Shown here: positions 23,161 to 36,226 of the stretch, piece by piece
Layout of the letters: each line of letters starts with the position of its first letter
Position numbering within the stretch: the stretch's first letter is position 1
Source of the DNA: Gossypium raimondii
Taxonomy: Eukaryota > Streptophyta > Magnoliopsida > Malvales > Malvaceae
Length of the DNA stretch: 64,000 nt
Direction: 5' to 3'
Assembly (NCBI RefSeq): GCF_025698545.1
Contig: NC_068569.1
Span: forward strand, 20,646,001-20,710,000
Program-made: the position numbers and the translations under genes
The notes under the pieces: generated by a model
Told to the model about the DNA's origin: nothing
The model's input: the letters and a program-made list of their open reading frames with translations, nothing else
The model's database searches: none

Positions 23161-26100
23161 CCAGCTGGTCAAACTAATTAGACTGAAAATTGAAAAAAAA
23201 GTATCAATTGAAAAAAAAAGTATATAATTTTTTTAAGTTTTATGATTTTTAATTATTGTTGATCAATGGTCGAACCATTGAATCGAGAACTGTGATTTGA
23301 TTGATTTGACTATTGGTCTAGTTTTTAAAACATTGGTTGAGAGTGAAAAGAGGAAGGATAAGGAAAAAGGTGATTTGCATGGTGGTGATGTGCTGAAAGC
23401 CACTCAAGAGGAAGATTGAGCAAGGGAAGAGCATAAGAGAAAGAGATTGAAGAAGAAACCTCCTTAAGGTCAAGGAAATGTATTTATAAATGAGCTTGAT
23501 TCGTCCTTTGTCCTCAGGGTTCGACACATGTCCACTTTGGTCTTATTGTGGTCAGTTCCTTAAAGGACATGATAACCTTCCTAACTAGGCAATGACAAGA
23601 TTTACGTGGAATTAGTGAAGTTCCACGTGTACTTCATGCGAGGAAGAGGCTCAACACTTGTCTTTGATGAGGTAGATTGGAGGTGCTCCATGTGTTAGCC
23701 ATACATGTGCTAGCGAGGTGTCGTCCATGGGCAAGGTTGCGGCTGGCAAGCATGTTTGGTGAACCCCTTTTTGATAAGTAGGGATAACAAAATTGGGAGC
23801 AAATAATTTATTCATTATGTATGCATTTCATTTTTATAATTTATAAAACAAGTAAAATCCAAATCTAGATTTTAATATTCATATTTCCAAAAATAACATT
23901 AATTAATTTCCTTATAAATAGAAGGGTCTGAAATAGCTTTCCAAAAGTAAATGGATTTCAGTTACTTGAACAGCCAAACCTTCATTTTCTTGGGACGTCC
24001 TTGTATTGAAAACCGTGACATTACCTATGCCTTTCCCCTCTCACCTTCCCAATACAATAAGCAAACCCGCCCATCTTCCCAACTACACCCAATTTCTGCA
24101 TTTATAGATTAGAAAGAAAGAAAAAAAAACCCAACTGAAATCCCTCAACAAACTACTTTGACTCTTACAAGGTTAAATCTCATTTTAACCTTTTTATCTT
24201 TCACCAATCTTTTATATGTTTCTTGTCATTCTCAGAAATGATGCTTTTTGTTACAATAATGGTAGTTGGTCTTTATGCTAACATCATTTAATCTTGTCTT
24301 CTTCAATTTATAGTTTGAAATATGACGGGATGGATGGAATATTTGCTCATGGGATTAAGGGGGAAAATGCTGCAAATTAACCCATTTCCTTCTCTTAATC
24401 CTACCTACCATGGAATCAATTATACTCTCAACTTCATATAATTTGACTAAGTTCAAGTCATGCCATTTTGTATTTTTTTATAAAATCCTGATTAAATCCA
24501 TTACTTAACTTCTTAAAGAATATATATATACTTAAACATATTAACCGTTTATTTTGTTTTTGTTTTAAACTTTGAATGTGATAACATGGTAAAATTTAAT
24601 TAGACATTTACAAAAATACATTGTTTTTACTCGATTTCAAGATATTGTTTCCGTGAATACTAGGAAGAGAGGGTGTTAGTGCAACAAATACATGATTCTA
24701 ATCAACTTTATAATGGTGAGACGAGAAGGGTAAGACTTGACAAAAATGTAAAATTAAAATAATTATTTACGTGGTATAAAACAATGGTGATGTTTGGGGT
24801 CAATAAAAGAGTTCTTTTATGTTGCTTACATATCCATGGATTCGTTTTCTTGATTCCCATTTCTCATTGACAAGTAGACGCAGCAGCCGTAGATGAGAAA
24901 TGGAAAATGAAAAGCGATGACGTGTAATCCAACACAAGGGTGAAGTAACCCATAAGGATTTCATTGTTGAAACTAATTTCTTGTTTTCCTTGCTCATTAA
25001 AACTAACTCCATTATATACGAATTTTAAATATGGGTGAAGTACAATTTAGTTGATTTTTTCTTTGGTATAATTGAAACTTCCATTCTTTTTATAAAGCAG
25101 ATAATGACATCTTCAATTTTGAGTGCTGGGTGAAGATGACATTTTACCTACCTTTATGCTTCTCTTTTGAAACCCTCATCATCCTTCTTATTCTATTTTA
25201 AAAATAAAAGCTAGGTTGCCCATTTACCTATCCTTCTCAATTACCATAAAATCATGTCAATCTTGTTGTAACTATTTCATCGCCATCAAACCATACCCCA
25301 AATAGTTGCTGTGCTCAATTTCAGAATCATTCTATTTTTTCATCTTTGATTCAAATTCAAATATAATATCCATAACCCATTGAGTTCTTTTTTTAATTAT
25401 TGCACCTATAATTATGTCAGTAAGTTTAAGGTTGAAACAGCAAATAATGGACTTGTCATGAAAAAAATCCACCTCAACACAAATATTTAATGATTTTAAA
25501 TTTAACTAAATAATAAAAAGCATCAAGGCTTAGATATCCAATATGGAAACCCAACGCCATTTGCAGACCATTGATCCAATTAAAGTGTTTCAACAAACTT
25601 AAAAAGTAGATTAATGATCGAATTATTTAACATTCCAAATCAAAGTAGGTGAGTCTTGTACCATCAAGCCGCCTTTAAGGTGAGCAATTCTGTTTCTGGG
25701 CTGCATAAATAACTATATGGGCGAGGCTCTTACTTGCTTCCCACATCTAACAACCTTTCACTTTATATATTTAAACCACATGAATACTAATATGTACAAA
25801 ATTAAAATAACAATAGTTTTAACTCTAAGTAAAATGATTTTTTTTTTATACATCATCTTCGTTTTACGATTCATATATATGGGTTGCGTGCTCTTTCAAT
25901 AATGTTGCCTCCATGATTTGAACTTGTGTTCTCCTCTTATGAGTGCAATGTGTTTTATCATCACACTCAACTCTTGTTGGTTGAGTAAAAGAAAATTAAA
26001 ATATATAAATATATCATACTACAAATATTAAATGCACTCGAATTATTTATCATGATATTGTTATTTTTTTAGTTGGTATCGAGTTAACTTATGGCACCAA

Positions 26101-27790
26101 CGATATTATCAATATATACAAATCTGCGGGTTAAGCAATCTGTATAATAAAGTTGATATGTATAAAAATAGTAAAATAAAACTTTGGTTGAAGTAGTAAG
26201 ATGTTGGTTGCATGAGTTCAAATTTTAATATTTATAAATTTTATCGATTTTTAATAAAAAATCAAAAGTACCCTTATAATGATATAATTTATTTAAAATT
26301 TATAAAATTATTTTAATACTTAATTAATATCGAATTAACTTATGACGCCAACTCAACCCGTATAAATTCAATTAATAAATAGTGGGAAGTTGGAACGGTT
26401 ATTCATATATTGGATACTGTTATTTGACATTCGACCAACCATGTTCATATGCAGGCAAATCATATTACAGTTATACCATATTTCGAATTAAAGCGTCACA
26501 ATAAATCTTTATATATACACCCAATCTTAATTAATAATAAAGCAAATAAAAAATAACCCAAAAATAATCGTATGGTATCGGTGGTTTCCTCCTCTTTACC
26601 CTTTTATATAATTAAAGTATAGGGATAAAATTGTCTCTGCAATTTGTAAGATTTTTTATTACTTATTTTCTTATTTATAACTATTTTTTCAATATAACTA
26701 TATAATTATTTAACAGAATTTTATATTATTATTAATTTAAAACAATTTTATATGATTATTTAGCCATTACTATTCCTTAGTTCAAATTAATTTTAAATAT
26801 ATTATTATACGTTAAAGATTAATTACTTATTTAAAATATTATTTTTATTAAAATAATTATTTATTTAAATAAAAAATAAATACAACAACATTAAGGAAAA
26901 TAAAGATATTTGATATGTTGTTATTTATGTTATTTGTGCTGGTGTCACAAATTATTCAAACCTTAAGAAAAATTCATTTATCCTTTTCTTTTAAATAATA
27001 ACTAATATTATTACGATAATAATTTTATATTTTCATGTTTTTAAATAAAAGAATTAAAGAATATATCTAAGAATCAAATGCTTCTTTAATGATAAGATTT
27101 AAGCACAAATTTGTTTTACCACTCTACCAATGATCAATTCTTGATTAAATTTAAAAAGAAAAAGAAAAATAATTTTATATAAAATGTTTTGCTTCACCTA
27201 AATAATGGGTGACATAATCCAGTTTTATTATTTTCTAATGATTGATGACATTCATGTAATCTAATCTCATAGATGTCAAATAATCTAATATGTTTATTAT
27301 ACTTCAATGAAGGTCACTTTGTTTCACTACTATTCACCCGTCATTCTTTTATTATCCCCACATATTTCTCCTTCAATTTTATTTTTCTTCAATAAATAAA
27401 AGTATTTTTTAATTTTGGTGAATATAAAATATTATCAATTAATTACATAAAATATTCTAAAAAAAATACCCTCTATCTTATCAATTTCCAAAAGATCGAG
27501 AACTATCGTAGGAGGGAAATAAAAAATTTACAATTTTCTTTTTTGGCCAAAAACCTAAATCATCTCTCTAGATATTTTTCATTTATTCAAAATGAATAAT
27601 GTGTGCAACTAAAAAAAAAAAAAAACCTACTTAAAGTGATCAATCAATGATAAAACTAAGCTGGTAGCGTAATAAAACGAAGTTGACTAGTTGCTATTCC
27701 CCATCAATTTCAATCTCATCACTACTCGTTGTCCTCTAAAAAAAAGGTTTGGGTTTTATTCGTAATAAAAATAAAAATTTATGTATTAAA
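23161..27790. other. Intergenic, repeat-derived, no gene seen
   Basis: 23150-23340 resembles a common non-autonomous element (GGTCAAACTAATTAGACTG... and TTTTTAAAACATTGGTTG). 23560-23770 is GC-richer and LTR-like. From 24 to 27.8 kb the sequence is AT-rich with only short frames that I do not accept as genes. Confidence 0.45.
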
Positions 27791-27798
27791 AATATAAT

Positions 27799-27925
27799 AT
27801 TTGGTACATTGTTAATGGAGATTTTAAGTATCTTATAATAATATAGTAAAATATTTTGAAAAAAGCAAAGGTAATTTTAAAATTACTTATAAAATAAAAA
27901 AATTATATGTACCAAATATTAACCC
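27799..27925. mobile_element. Small MITE, TTTGGTACA ends
   Basis: About 125 bp, starting TTTGGTACATT and ending ATGTACCAAATATTAACCC, i.e. inverted TTTGGTACA termini. A relative lies at 34010-34166; both share ATATAGTAAAATATTT inside. Confidence 0.5.
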
Positions 27926-27945
27926 TTAAAATAGGTGGTAATAAT

Positions 27946-28062
27946 AGAAATTTATTTATGGAATTAAAATTTTCACTAACAATATATTAAATAGTTTATA
28001 TTTTAATATATAATTATAGGTAACACCGTTAGTGAAAATTTTGAATTTCACAAATAAATTAA
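27946..28062. repeat. Short inverted repeat
   Basis: AATTTATTTATGGAATTAAA and TTTTCACTAAC at the left pair with TTAGTGAAAATTTT and TTTCACAAATAAATT at the right. About 117 bp in total; likely a tiny MITE. Confidence 0.5.
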
Positions 28063-28775
28063 GGGTATGACAAGTGTCATATTTATTTATATAATTATTA
28101 TTTTTAATTTTTACTATCCATACACTTGTCAAATTCTAAATCTATTTATCAAATAATTACTTGCTTTTAACAATTTTTATGCGAACACAACAAAATTTGT
28201 TAAAATAAAGCTAAATGTAGTTAATCTCAAATTCTTTGTGCTTTCTGTACTATAAATTTTAGTTTTTTTTCCTTTAAAATGAATTAATTATTACATTACT
28301 CTTTTAACTAAGACCTCTCTAATATTTTTCTCATCCCTTAAATAGCTTTACTTGTTAATTTTTTTCTGTTTTTAAGATTTATATAGCCCAATAACTATAA
28401 ATGCGATTACTTTTAAGTGTTAACTATCTATTTTAATTTTTAATTATAATTAATTTAGATTGTTATAGTTTCCTTTGGGCCATTTAGCATATTATAAATT
28501 TAGTAAGATAGTCTAAAATGGGTTTAGTTTCAGGCTCATGGGCTTGTGAATTGTTCTTCCTTTGTCAGTTTTTTTTCCCACTAAGTACACTCAAAATTTA
28601 TTTTATTTCCATTTTTCCATTCTCTCATTTCATTCATCCACACATTTTATCTCTCCACTTTTCTACTTAACTAAACACACAGTTTTTTTTTTCAAAAATA
28701 ATACTAAAAATTTAAATAAAAAATAGAGTGGGGAATAGATTAATTATGAAAATAATATGCTTGCTACAATATTTG

Positions 28776-29418
28776 TTAGTGCCACCACTATGTTAGGCAC
28801 ACCAACCTACTTTTCCCTTAATCATGCTTTAATCATTACCTTTAAAAAAATATTTTTTTAGTGATATCATCTGATACAATGGCAACATGGAACTGATGTG
28901 TAATAAACTAAAATGTTCAGGGATCTGATGAAGTAATTACCCTTTTTAGATTGGCTGAAAAAAGGGTGTCGCTAATAGTGTGGCGACACCAAATTAAATG
29001 GTTTTTAACTTTTGGTCTATTTGCATGTTAGGTCTATCCTCTTTTGAAATTAAATTTAAATAGCTCTTAAAAAAATAAGAATAACAAAAATAAATCCTTC
29101 TCATTTTATTTTATTAAAAAAAATAAAAAATAAAAATTTATATAAAATTCTTATTTAAATTACCCAAATATATCCGTAACAAAATTTCCTTTTAATTTGG
29201 TGTCGTCACACTGTTAGGCAACACCCCTTTTTCTAGCCAATCTGAAAAGGACAATTGCTTCATCACGTCCCTAAATATATTGGTTTATCACACTTTAGCC
29301 CGATATCACCATTGTGTCAAGCGACACCACTAAAAAATGGTTTTTTTAGAGGAAATTATTAAAGCATAATTGGGGGAAAAGTAGGCTGGTGCCACCTGAC
29401 ACAATGACGACACCAAAA
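28776..29418. mobile_element. Long-arm inverted-repeat element
   Basis: The left arm (28776-28999) and right arm (29191-29418) are reverse complements over about 225 bp with moderate divergence. Shared words include CCTACTTTTCCC, ATGCTTTAAT, AGATTGGCT and GACACCAAATTAAA. The 190-bp spacer is AT-rich. There is no transposase. Long TIRs suggest a Mutator-like MITE; no target duplication was seen. Confidence 0.7.
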
Positions 29419-29893
29419 AATGCTGTAAGAAACATACCATTTTCGAAATTAATTTGTTTGTCACTTAATTTTTGTATTTAATCATTTTTTAATATTATTT
29501 TTGAAAAAAAAAATCCCCAAGCACACTCTAAATGAGAAAAAGAGTCCTAACAGAATAATTAAAAAAATCCTTAATCATGATCACGAAAAGATATATTCTT
29601 TTAAGAGAAAATATTTAAGGAAAAACGGTAAGTATTAAAAACTTTAATAAGAAATTTAATAAATTGTTAAAATGTATAATTGTTTATCTAACTATTATAT
29701 GTCATATGTAATAAATAATTGATTTTTAAATGCACCTAATACCTTTTTCTGAATTTATAATAATGGTATCTAGCATATTTTTTTCTTCATTTAGCACTTT
29801 GTGATTGTCATTTTATTTTGTCTATGGTAATGTCAGGAAAGTTAGTCTAGCATTTTTTATTTCCAAAAATTTAGTCCATCACTTATATGATAT

Positions 29894-30488
29894 TGTTATA
29901 CTCCCAATTCGAGAGGGACGTGTGGCACCATAAGAAGGTACTTGAGAGATATCTATGAACGACCCTCTGCCTTACATCACTTAGCTCCTCACTTGAGGAG
30001 TACTCAAATGGTCCATCGTCTTACAGCACCTAGTTGGTCATGGGGTGACCAGCCACCTAGAAGTATCATCATCTTAGCCACTCGCTTCTAGCGAGAATGC
30101 ACTCACCTCCAAGAGGAGACCACCAATGAGCCACTAGGGCTTAACCTTGTACTACCTCAGCCAAAGGAATATTAGAACAATACCATGTATGAGGACAACT
30201 GGCCTGCCACTTGGTCGACCACACGAGTAGTCCAACACTCGTATTGTAGGTGACGTGGCACTACCAGCCAGGGGTCCTTCACCTTATAAATACCCTCCAA
30301 GACGATGAAGGAATGACCTTCCCTTTCAACAACCTTAAGCCTTTACCTGCATTAAGTCTTCCTTGCTTCCTTATTCCTCTTTAACTTATTCTCTATTTCG
30401 GCTCTTCGACTACTTAAGTGAACCAACCCTCCTTAGCACCACCACCCTCTCCAACTTGTCTCCTCCTTATTGAACACTTGTATCAACA
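29894..30488 (+). mobile_element. Gypsy-type LTR, probably with a PBS scrap
   Basis: Starts TGTTATACTCCC and ends TATCAACA, 595 bp, with TTATAAATACC near 30275 and a C/T-rich tail. It is related in layout to 13680-14238. The flanks do not show a 5-bp duplication (GATAT against TCGGT). TCGGTG directly after the end may be the start of a PBS, so this may be a 5' LTR whose element was lost. Confidence 0.65.
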
Positions 30489-33400
30489 TCGGTGAAAATT
30501 AAAGTTCAATTAATAATATTGTATTATATGTCCAATCAATTCGAATATGTGATATTTTAATATTCAAATGTTTGATTTAAAAATTAGAAGATGAAGTGAT
30601 AACACATACTCAAAATTAGCAGAAGTGAATTAAAAAGTTACCAATTGGACTTTAATTTTAATTTAGATCAAATAAGTATAGAGACTAAATTATTGGAATT
30701 AAATATGGAGGAGCAATTGGAAAAATCTGAAGAATATACAAGGAGTGGAAGCCCAGTTAGGCATTGGTAAGTTTAGTTTTTCAAAGGTAATAATGTGATG
30801 TGGGATAATATGCGTTAATTTTTAATAATTAGGTAGCAGAAAAAATAAAATGATATTTTCATAATTGGATATAGATAAAAGATTGCCTAAATTGATGGGC
30901 ATGATGGCTGCCACAAGTGATTAAAACTAAATAAAATGGGATTAGTTGTTAAGAGGAAGTAAAGTAGGCCATTAATTAGTACAAAATTCCAAGTTGCTAA
31001 CATACTAATACTAAGTCTTCTTATCCCTTTCTGAGTTGTAACATAGGAAATGGATAATGTGATTAGGACCCCACTCATTCTTATCACAACTTCATTTTTT
31101 TTTATTCATTTTCATATTAAAAATTAATAATAGAGGTTCAGTTTAGCAAATTGAATAACAAGTGGACATCAATTTTAAATTTAATCATTAAATAATCCTT
31201 ACTGTTTACCTCTTATACAAAAATGGTATATTACTAAATTTTAAATAAATAAGCTTAAGAATTGAGGTGATTAGAATTAATTTAAGACCATGGCTGTTGA
31301 AACTAAATTGGACCGGTTGATTGGATCAAGAACGGATCAGTATACAAGTTTAAAGTAAGGTAACAAAATCGGTTAAATTGAATTAAAAAATTAATTAAGC
31401 CAATTGAACTAGTTTTATAATTTTTTTAATATCTAAAAAGCCTGGTACTACAAACCATGAACTTGTCGAATTAAACTAATGTATTAACTAAAGGATTGAA
31501 TTGTAAATGTACCAAAATTATAATTGAAATAATCAGAGAATAATGTAGTAGTTGATCAATGTCCATGTTAATAACTAATTCTAGGATTAGGGAGCCAAAT
31601 TGATAAATTTTCTAATCGGTTTAATTTTACCTATCAATCACTAATTTAACCAATTAAACAATTTAGTCCATTAATCTCTCAATACCACTTAGACTAAATA
31701 GGAACTATTAATATATACTAAACGTCTCCTATTGATCTTACTTATCTAATTATTCACATAGAGTTGTCAATTCTAGGTTCCTCTATTTATTCAATTAGCC
31801 CTTAAACCTTAGATTAATTAATTAACATTTCGATTAATCAACCACAATAGAAAATTAGTCCATGCCCATATTTATCAAACAAAACCCCTTCATTTTCATA
31901 TTAATTTAAAGATTTAAATCACACAAAAATAATAGAGTTTAGAAAATGTTCAGAAATCTCAATGAAGTCCTCGATTTGGTCGTTGAAATGAAGCGTAAAC
32001 ACGAAATCCACAACCCTGATTATTCAATTGCAAGTTTGGATTAAGAAATAAATCTAAAATCTATTGAACTTGGGTGTAAAAATCAAAGGATATAAATGGT
32101 CACGGTACCTTTGAGTGCCAAAAGAAAAGTGCAGAAATTTATATCTAAAAACAAGTAGAAACTAAACCCTAAAAATTACTCTAATGAAAAAAGCTCTCCA
32201 AAAAAAATGTTTTGACAAAAGTTAACCTAAAATGGATAAAAACGTCCCTATTTAGCAGTTAACTTAGGCTTGAATTGATTGAGAAATGCCCCTTGCAAAA
32301 CTTGCCTCGTTGAGCTTCGATATTGCAACACCCAAACTTTAATGTCGTAGTAACCTAAACAGTCTACTCCCATGGATGTTTGCTAGCTTTAGTGTCATGA
32401 CCATGATCTCCAATGTCGCAACTTGCACCTTTGGATGAATTGGACTCCTCAAACCTAGTGATTGCCCACAATGTTGTGACATTGATGGCTCAATGTCGCG
32501 TTCCTAAGGTTGATGTCGCGACTCCATCAACAATCTACTTGTAGTGTGATTTTGTTGAAGTTTAAGTCCTCGTGGTGATAGAAGACTTTGATGTTGTGAC
32601 ACCAATGGCAACATTTCTTCAAGTTTTGGCCTTTATCACTTTTTGTACTAGCTCAAGTTAGTCGATAAATTTCCAAAGGCATGATTTTGTCATCTTGATC
32701 TCAAAAAGTACTCAAATGCATAAAAAAAATTCTAAAGAAAAATCTAATAATTACTAAAAAGTACTAAATAAAGCTATAAATACTTGAGTAGATTAAGTGT
32801 TGAAAAGGGCCTAAATTGACGTATAAATTGTGGTTGATTTGGTGCCATAGGAATAGAGTTTTGTTTGACAAGATTTCTCCAAGTTCGGTTACAGTAATTA
32901 GACAAGCAAAAGATCTGTTAAACTATGCAGAATGGCTTGCTAGTAAAAGCAAAAGGATACGGATTCATTAAGGAAGGAATGAGCTGAATCGTGTGTCGTC
33001 TCTAATCATCATGAATTTGACATTATTTTTTGTTGGTTTAGGAGAGAAAAGGATGCACTATAATTATTGTTGATGATGCAATTCATTGGACTATTTACTG
33101 TTAGGGAGGCACTTTCAAAAACCTATCCAAGTACATAATTTGGGGAGTGAGAAAGTGAACACTCAAGTGGATGCTAGGACCCATATCTACACCAAATTAC
33201 AAAATTGGGAGATAACTTCTAACAACCTATCCAATTACATAATTTGGGGAGTGAGGTATTGGTCTTATATAATTGAATAGGTTTGTGATGAAGTATACTC
33301 AATTCTAAAATACAATAAAATACAACCTATTTACTGTGAAGTTGACTGTTTCTCATGTTTCCATAGTTACCACTTTCGACGTGTTTTTCGGTCACAATGA

Positions 33401-34000
33401 ATTAAGAACGAAGATGTAAAATAAGTAATTTCCCGAGGCCTTATTCGTCTTCCTATCTATTCACGCGTTTTGGAAAGGCGAAGCAAACACATAAAAAATT
33501 TAATTTAACGATCTAACGTGTATGGACATCCATTATTTTAGTGAATATATGGGTAATTCTATCGGATGGATTTTTTAAGAAATATAGTTCAAGGGGTTAT
33601 ATGAAAAATAAAGATTTAATACTATTCAATTTTTTATTTGAATATTTAACGTTTTTTTATTAAAATAGATATTTCAAATTTTATTTCATTATCACTTTAA
33701 GTATCAACTATTAACTCTCCGATAAAAAAATTTCTAAACACATAATATTTTTAATTAAATTAAAATAATTAAAATTAATATTCAATAAAATATCATCTCT
33801 CAATCTTTCTCCTTCCATCTTCATGTTCCCCATCTTCATCTTCTTTACAAAAAAAATTACAAAGTTTTGAAATAAATTCTATTCCGAATTTCTCCCATTA
33901 AAACAAACATCATTTTCAATATTAAAATAAACCCCATTAAAACAAACTCCCATTTTCCATATTATGTAATCAAATAGAAAATAAAATAGCAAAAAAGAAA
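30489..34000. other. Intergenic, repeat-derived, no gene seen
   Basis: 31285-31450 resembles the common element also seen at 23.2 kb (GGACCGGTTGATTGGATCAAG). 32290-32640 is rich in ATGTCGCGAC-like words found also near 54.2, 55.1 and 58.2 kb. 32820-33000 has a short LINE-like reading (NRVLFDKISPSSV). 33119-33254 holds a direct duplication. No host gene recognised. Confidence 0.45.
33119..33254 (+). repeat. Short direct duplication, spacing 102 bp
   Basis: AACCTATCCAAGTACATAAT with TTGGGGAGTGAG at 33119-33151 recurs at 33221-33254 with one difference. Confidence 0.7.
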
Positions 34001-34009
34001 TGATAATTA

Positions 34010-34166
34010 TTTGGTACACTTGATGTGGAAAGGTTTAACCCCATAAGTGGAGTCAAGGGGTTGACAAATGATCCATAGGGATATAGTAAAATATTTAAAA
34101 AATAGGCACATGTCAATTTTTTTAAAACTACAAAGTATACTGCCAATGTACCAAATACTCACCCTT
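34010..34166. mobile_element. Small MITE, TTTGGTACA ends
   Basis: Starts ATTTGGTACACTTG and ends CCAATGTACCAAATACTCACCC. Relative of 27799-27925. Its right end lies directly before the LINE fragment. Confidence 0.5.
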
Positions 34167-34189
34167 TTATTTAATGTTAATTTTAAATA

Positions 34190-34945
34190 TTTATGCTATT
34201 TATGCTATGCAATTGGCAATTATTCCGAGGGGAGTTTGCTCTGAAATAAAGAAGATCATTTGTAATTTTGTATGGGGGAACACGGAGGAAAATAAAAGGG
34301 CTTAATCTGGTTAAGTAGGATGATATTTGCAAAGACACAAAACAAGGGGGCATTGGTTTCACGAAGCTCGAATACCTCAACAATGCTTTCCTCATAAAGA
34401 TTGGTTTTAATATTATCAAGAACCCTAAGCAATTTTAGGTTCAAGTGTTGAGATTGAAATATAAAAGGAAAGGTCACCTACCTGCTGTTTTATTTGCCAG
34501 AAATGCGTCATGATTATAGAAGGGGACAGGTCACGCATGGAGTCATATCTGCGATGGTATTATATGGAATGTTGAAATGGCTCGTATGTGGATTTTTGGA
34601 GAGATTACTGGGTTAAAGATTGGGGACCACTTATTAATGTGTGCACACAATCTGAAAATATCCCTACTATGCCGAGTGGGGAGTGGAATTGGTCTGTGAT
34701 TTGCTTGGTTTGCCATCCCAGGTTCTTTTGAGCATTTCTGCTTATAAACCTCCATCAGCTTAGGATGTGGATGACTTTATTGGATGGCGACATGAGAAGA
34801 GGTCTGCTTCGTTCGTTCTGCCTACTCCACTAACTACGGAATGGAAATGGCTAGAAAGGGTAGTATTTGGCATAATCCGGGACCTCAAAAGGTACGTGTT
34901 TTTCTCTGGCTGGATTTTTTAAATAGGATCCTTATGAATGAGAAC
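34190..34945 (+). pseudogene. LINE (L1-type) ORF2 fragment, upstream part
   Basis: Plus-strand readings in changing frames show the end of a LINE reverse transcriptase and its linker: AIIPRGVCSEIKKIICNFVWG near 34213, GGIGFTKLEYLNNAFLIK near 34350, then VRVFLWLDFLNRILMNEN directly before the insertion. The coding line resumes after the hAT element with RVRRQLTSDASCKVC. It is 5'-truncated, with stops and frameshifts. The final 8 bp (34938-34945) are the hAT target duplication. Confidence 0.82.
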
Positions 34946-35505
34946 CAGGGATTCAAATAACGGAACGTTTTCAGAATAGCGGCCGTTATATAGCGGTAGC
35001 GCCGCCGACCGAAACCGCTATTGCTGAAAATAACGGAGGGAAGCGGATTCACACCGATAACGGTGGATAGCGGCCGCAATTTAACGGATAACGGACAATT
35101 GCGGCAATAACGGGCCGCTATTCCCGTTATTTTCCGTTTCCGTAAATTAAAAACAAAAAATCAAGTGCTGTAGATGGAGGTGAATAGTGAAAAGTGAGAA
35201 AAAAAGATTGAATCAATGTATGTACTTTATAATAAAACAAAAGGCAAGGGAATATATTCCCTCCCAACCTGCAAAATCGGTCAAGTTTCAAACTTTCAAT
35301 CAAAACAAAGTAAAATAAAGTAAAGTAAAAAAGACTGAAAGTCAGATTAAAAACTCACTCACAAGTCACAACACAAGCAAACGAAAAGGCAAAATATATT
35401 TCTTCATTCTCCATAATTCGGCAAGTGAAAAAACACAACCACAAGGCACGGACAGCAAGCAAAGCAATAGATCAAGATCAAGTAAGTAGAAAACTAACCT
35501 GCATG
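34946..35505. repeat. Left end of the hAT element, GCGG/AACGG-rich
   Basis: 560 bp. The first ~200 bp repeat AACGG, GCGG and their complements many times (e.g. TAACGGATAACGGAC), as subterminal transposase-binding repeats do in Ac-like elements. AAGTAAGT near 35480 looks like a splice donor, so this may be the element's 5' untranslated exon. The internal right-type terminus starts directly after it. Confidence 0.6.
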
Positions 35506-36226
35506 CAGGGATTTAAATTGCGGTCGCGGTCGCGTTTTCGATCGCGTCGCGTTTGTCGCGGTCACGGACATAACGGACGCTATTGCGGTCACTGCGGGTA
35601 TCGCGGTCGTGAATTTTTTTCAAATTCGCACAACTTACTGTAAAACATAGTAATTATAATTATAATTATAAAAAGTCACTTTTAATGATTTTTAGAGTGT
35701 TTTCTAACACTTATGAACCTTTATTAATATGACATGAGAACACAACTTTTATAATCATTAATTATTCTTATATTTATTTACGAATTTTCTAAGAATGTTA
35801 TATTAACTAATAACAAAATAAAAAAAGAAATATTAAAATTTATCATATTTAATAAGTTTGAAAGTTTTATAAATAAAAGAATTGAGAATTCATACATGAG
35901 AGATGTCTTCAATATTTCTTGACAACTTTGAAGATAGTGAAGATATAAATATCTTTGCAAAAGGAAAAAGGAATAGATAAATTAATGAATAGATTCTCAT
36001 TAATTATTCCTATTTCCTACCACTTATTCTCATCTCATTCTACTTTCATATATAATTTAACATGCTTGATTCTTCATTATCTTTTCATAAAATATACTTC
36101 ATTCATTTATCTAAAGATATATATTATTTTAAATGTTTTAATATCATCAAAATTAAGAACAATAACAAAGGATTTCTTTAAAAAAAAACATACCTTACAA
36201 ATAATGATAGTGGCACGATTTAGTTT

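Noticed and set aside
24800..25012. 70-residue minus-strand frame
   Set aside because: No domain, no splice context and no codon signal; in AT-rich repeat-derived DNA.
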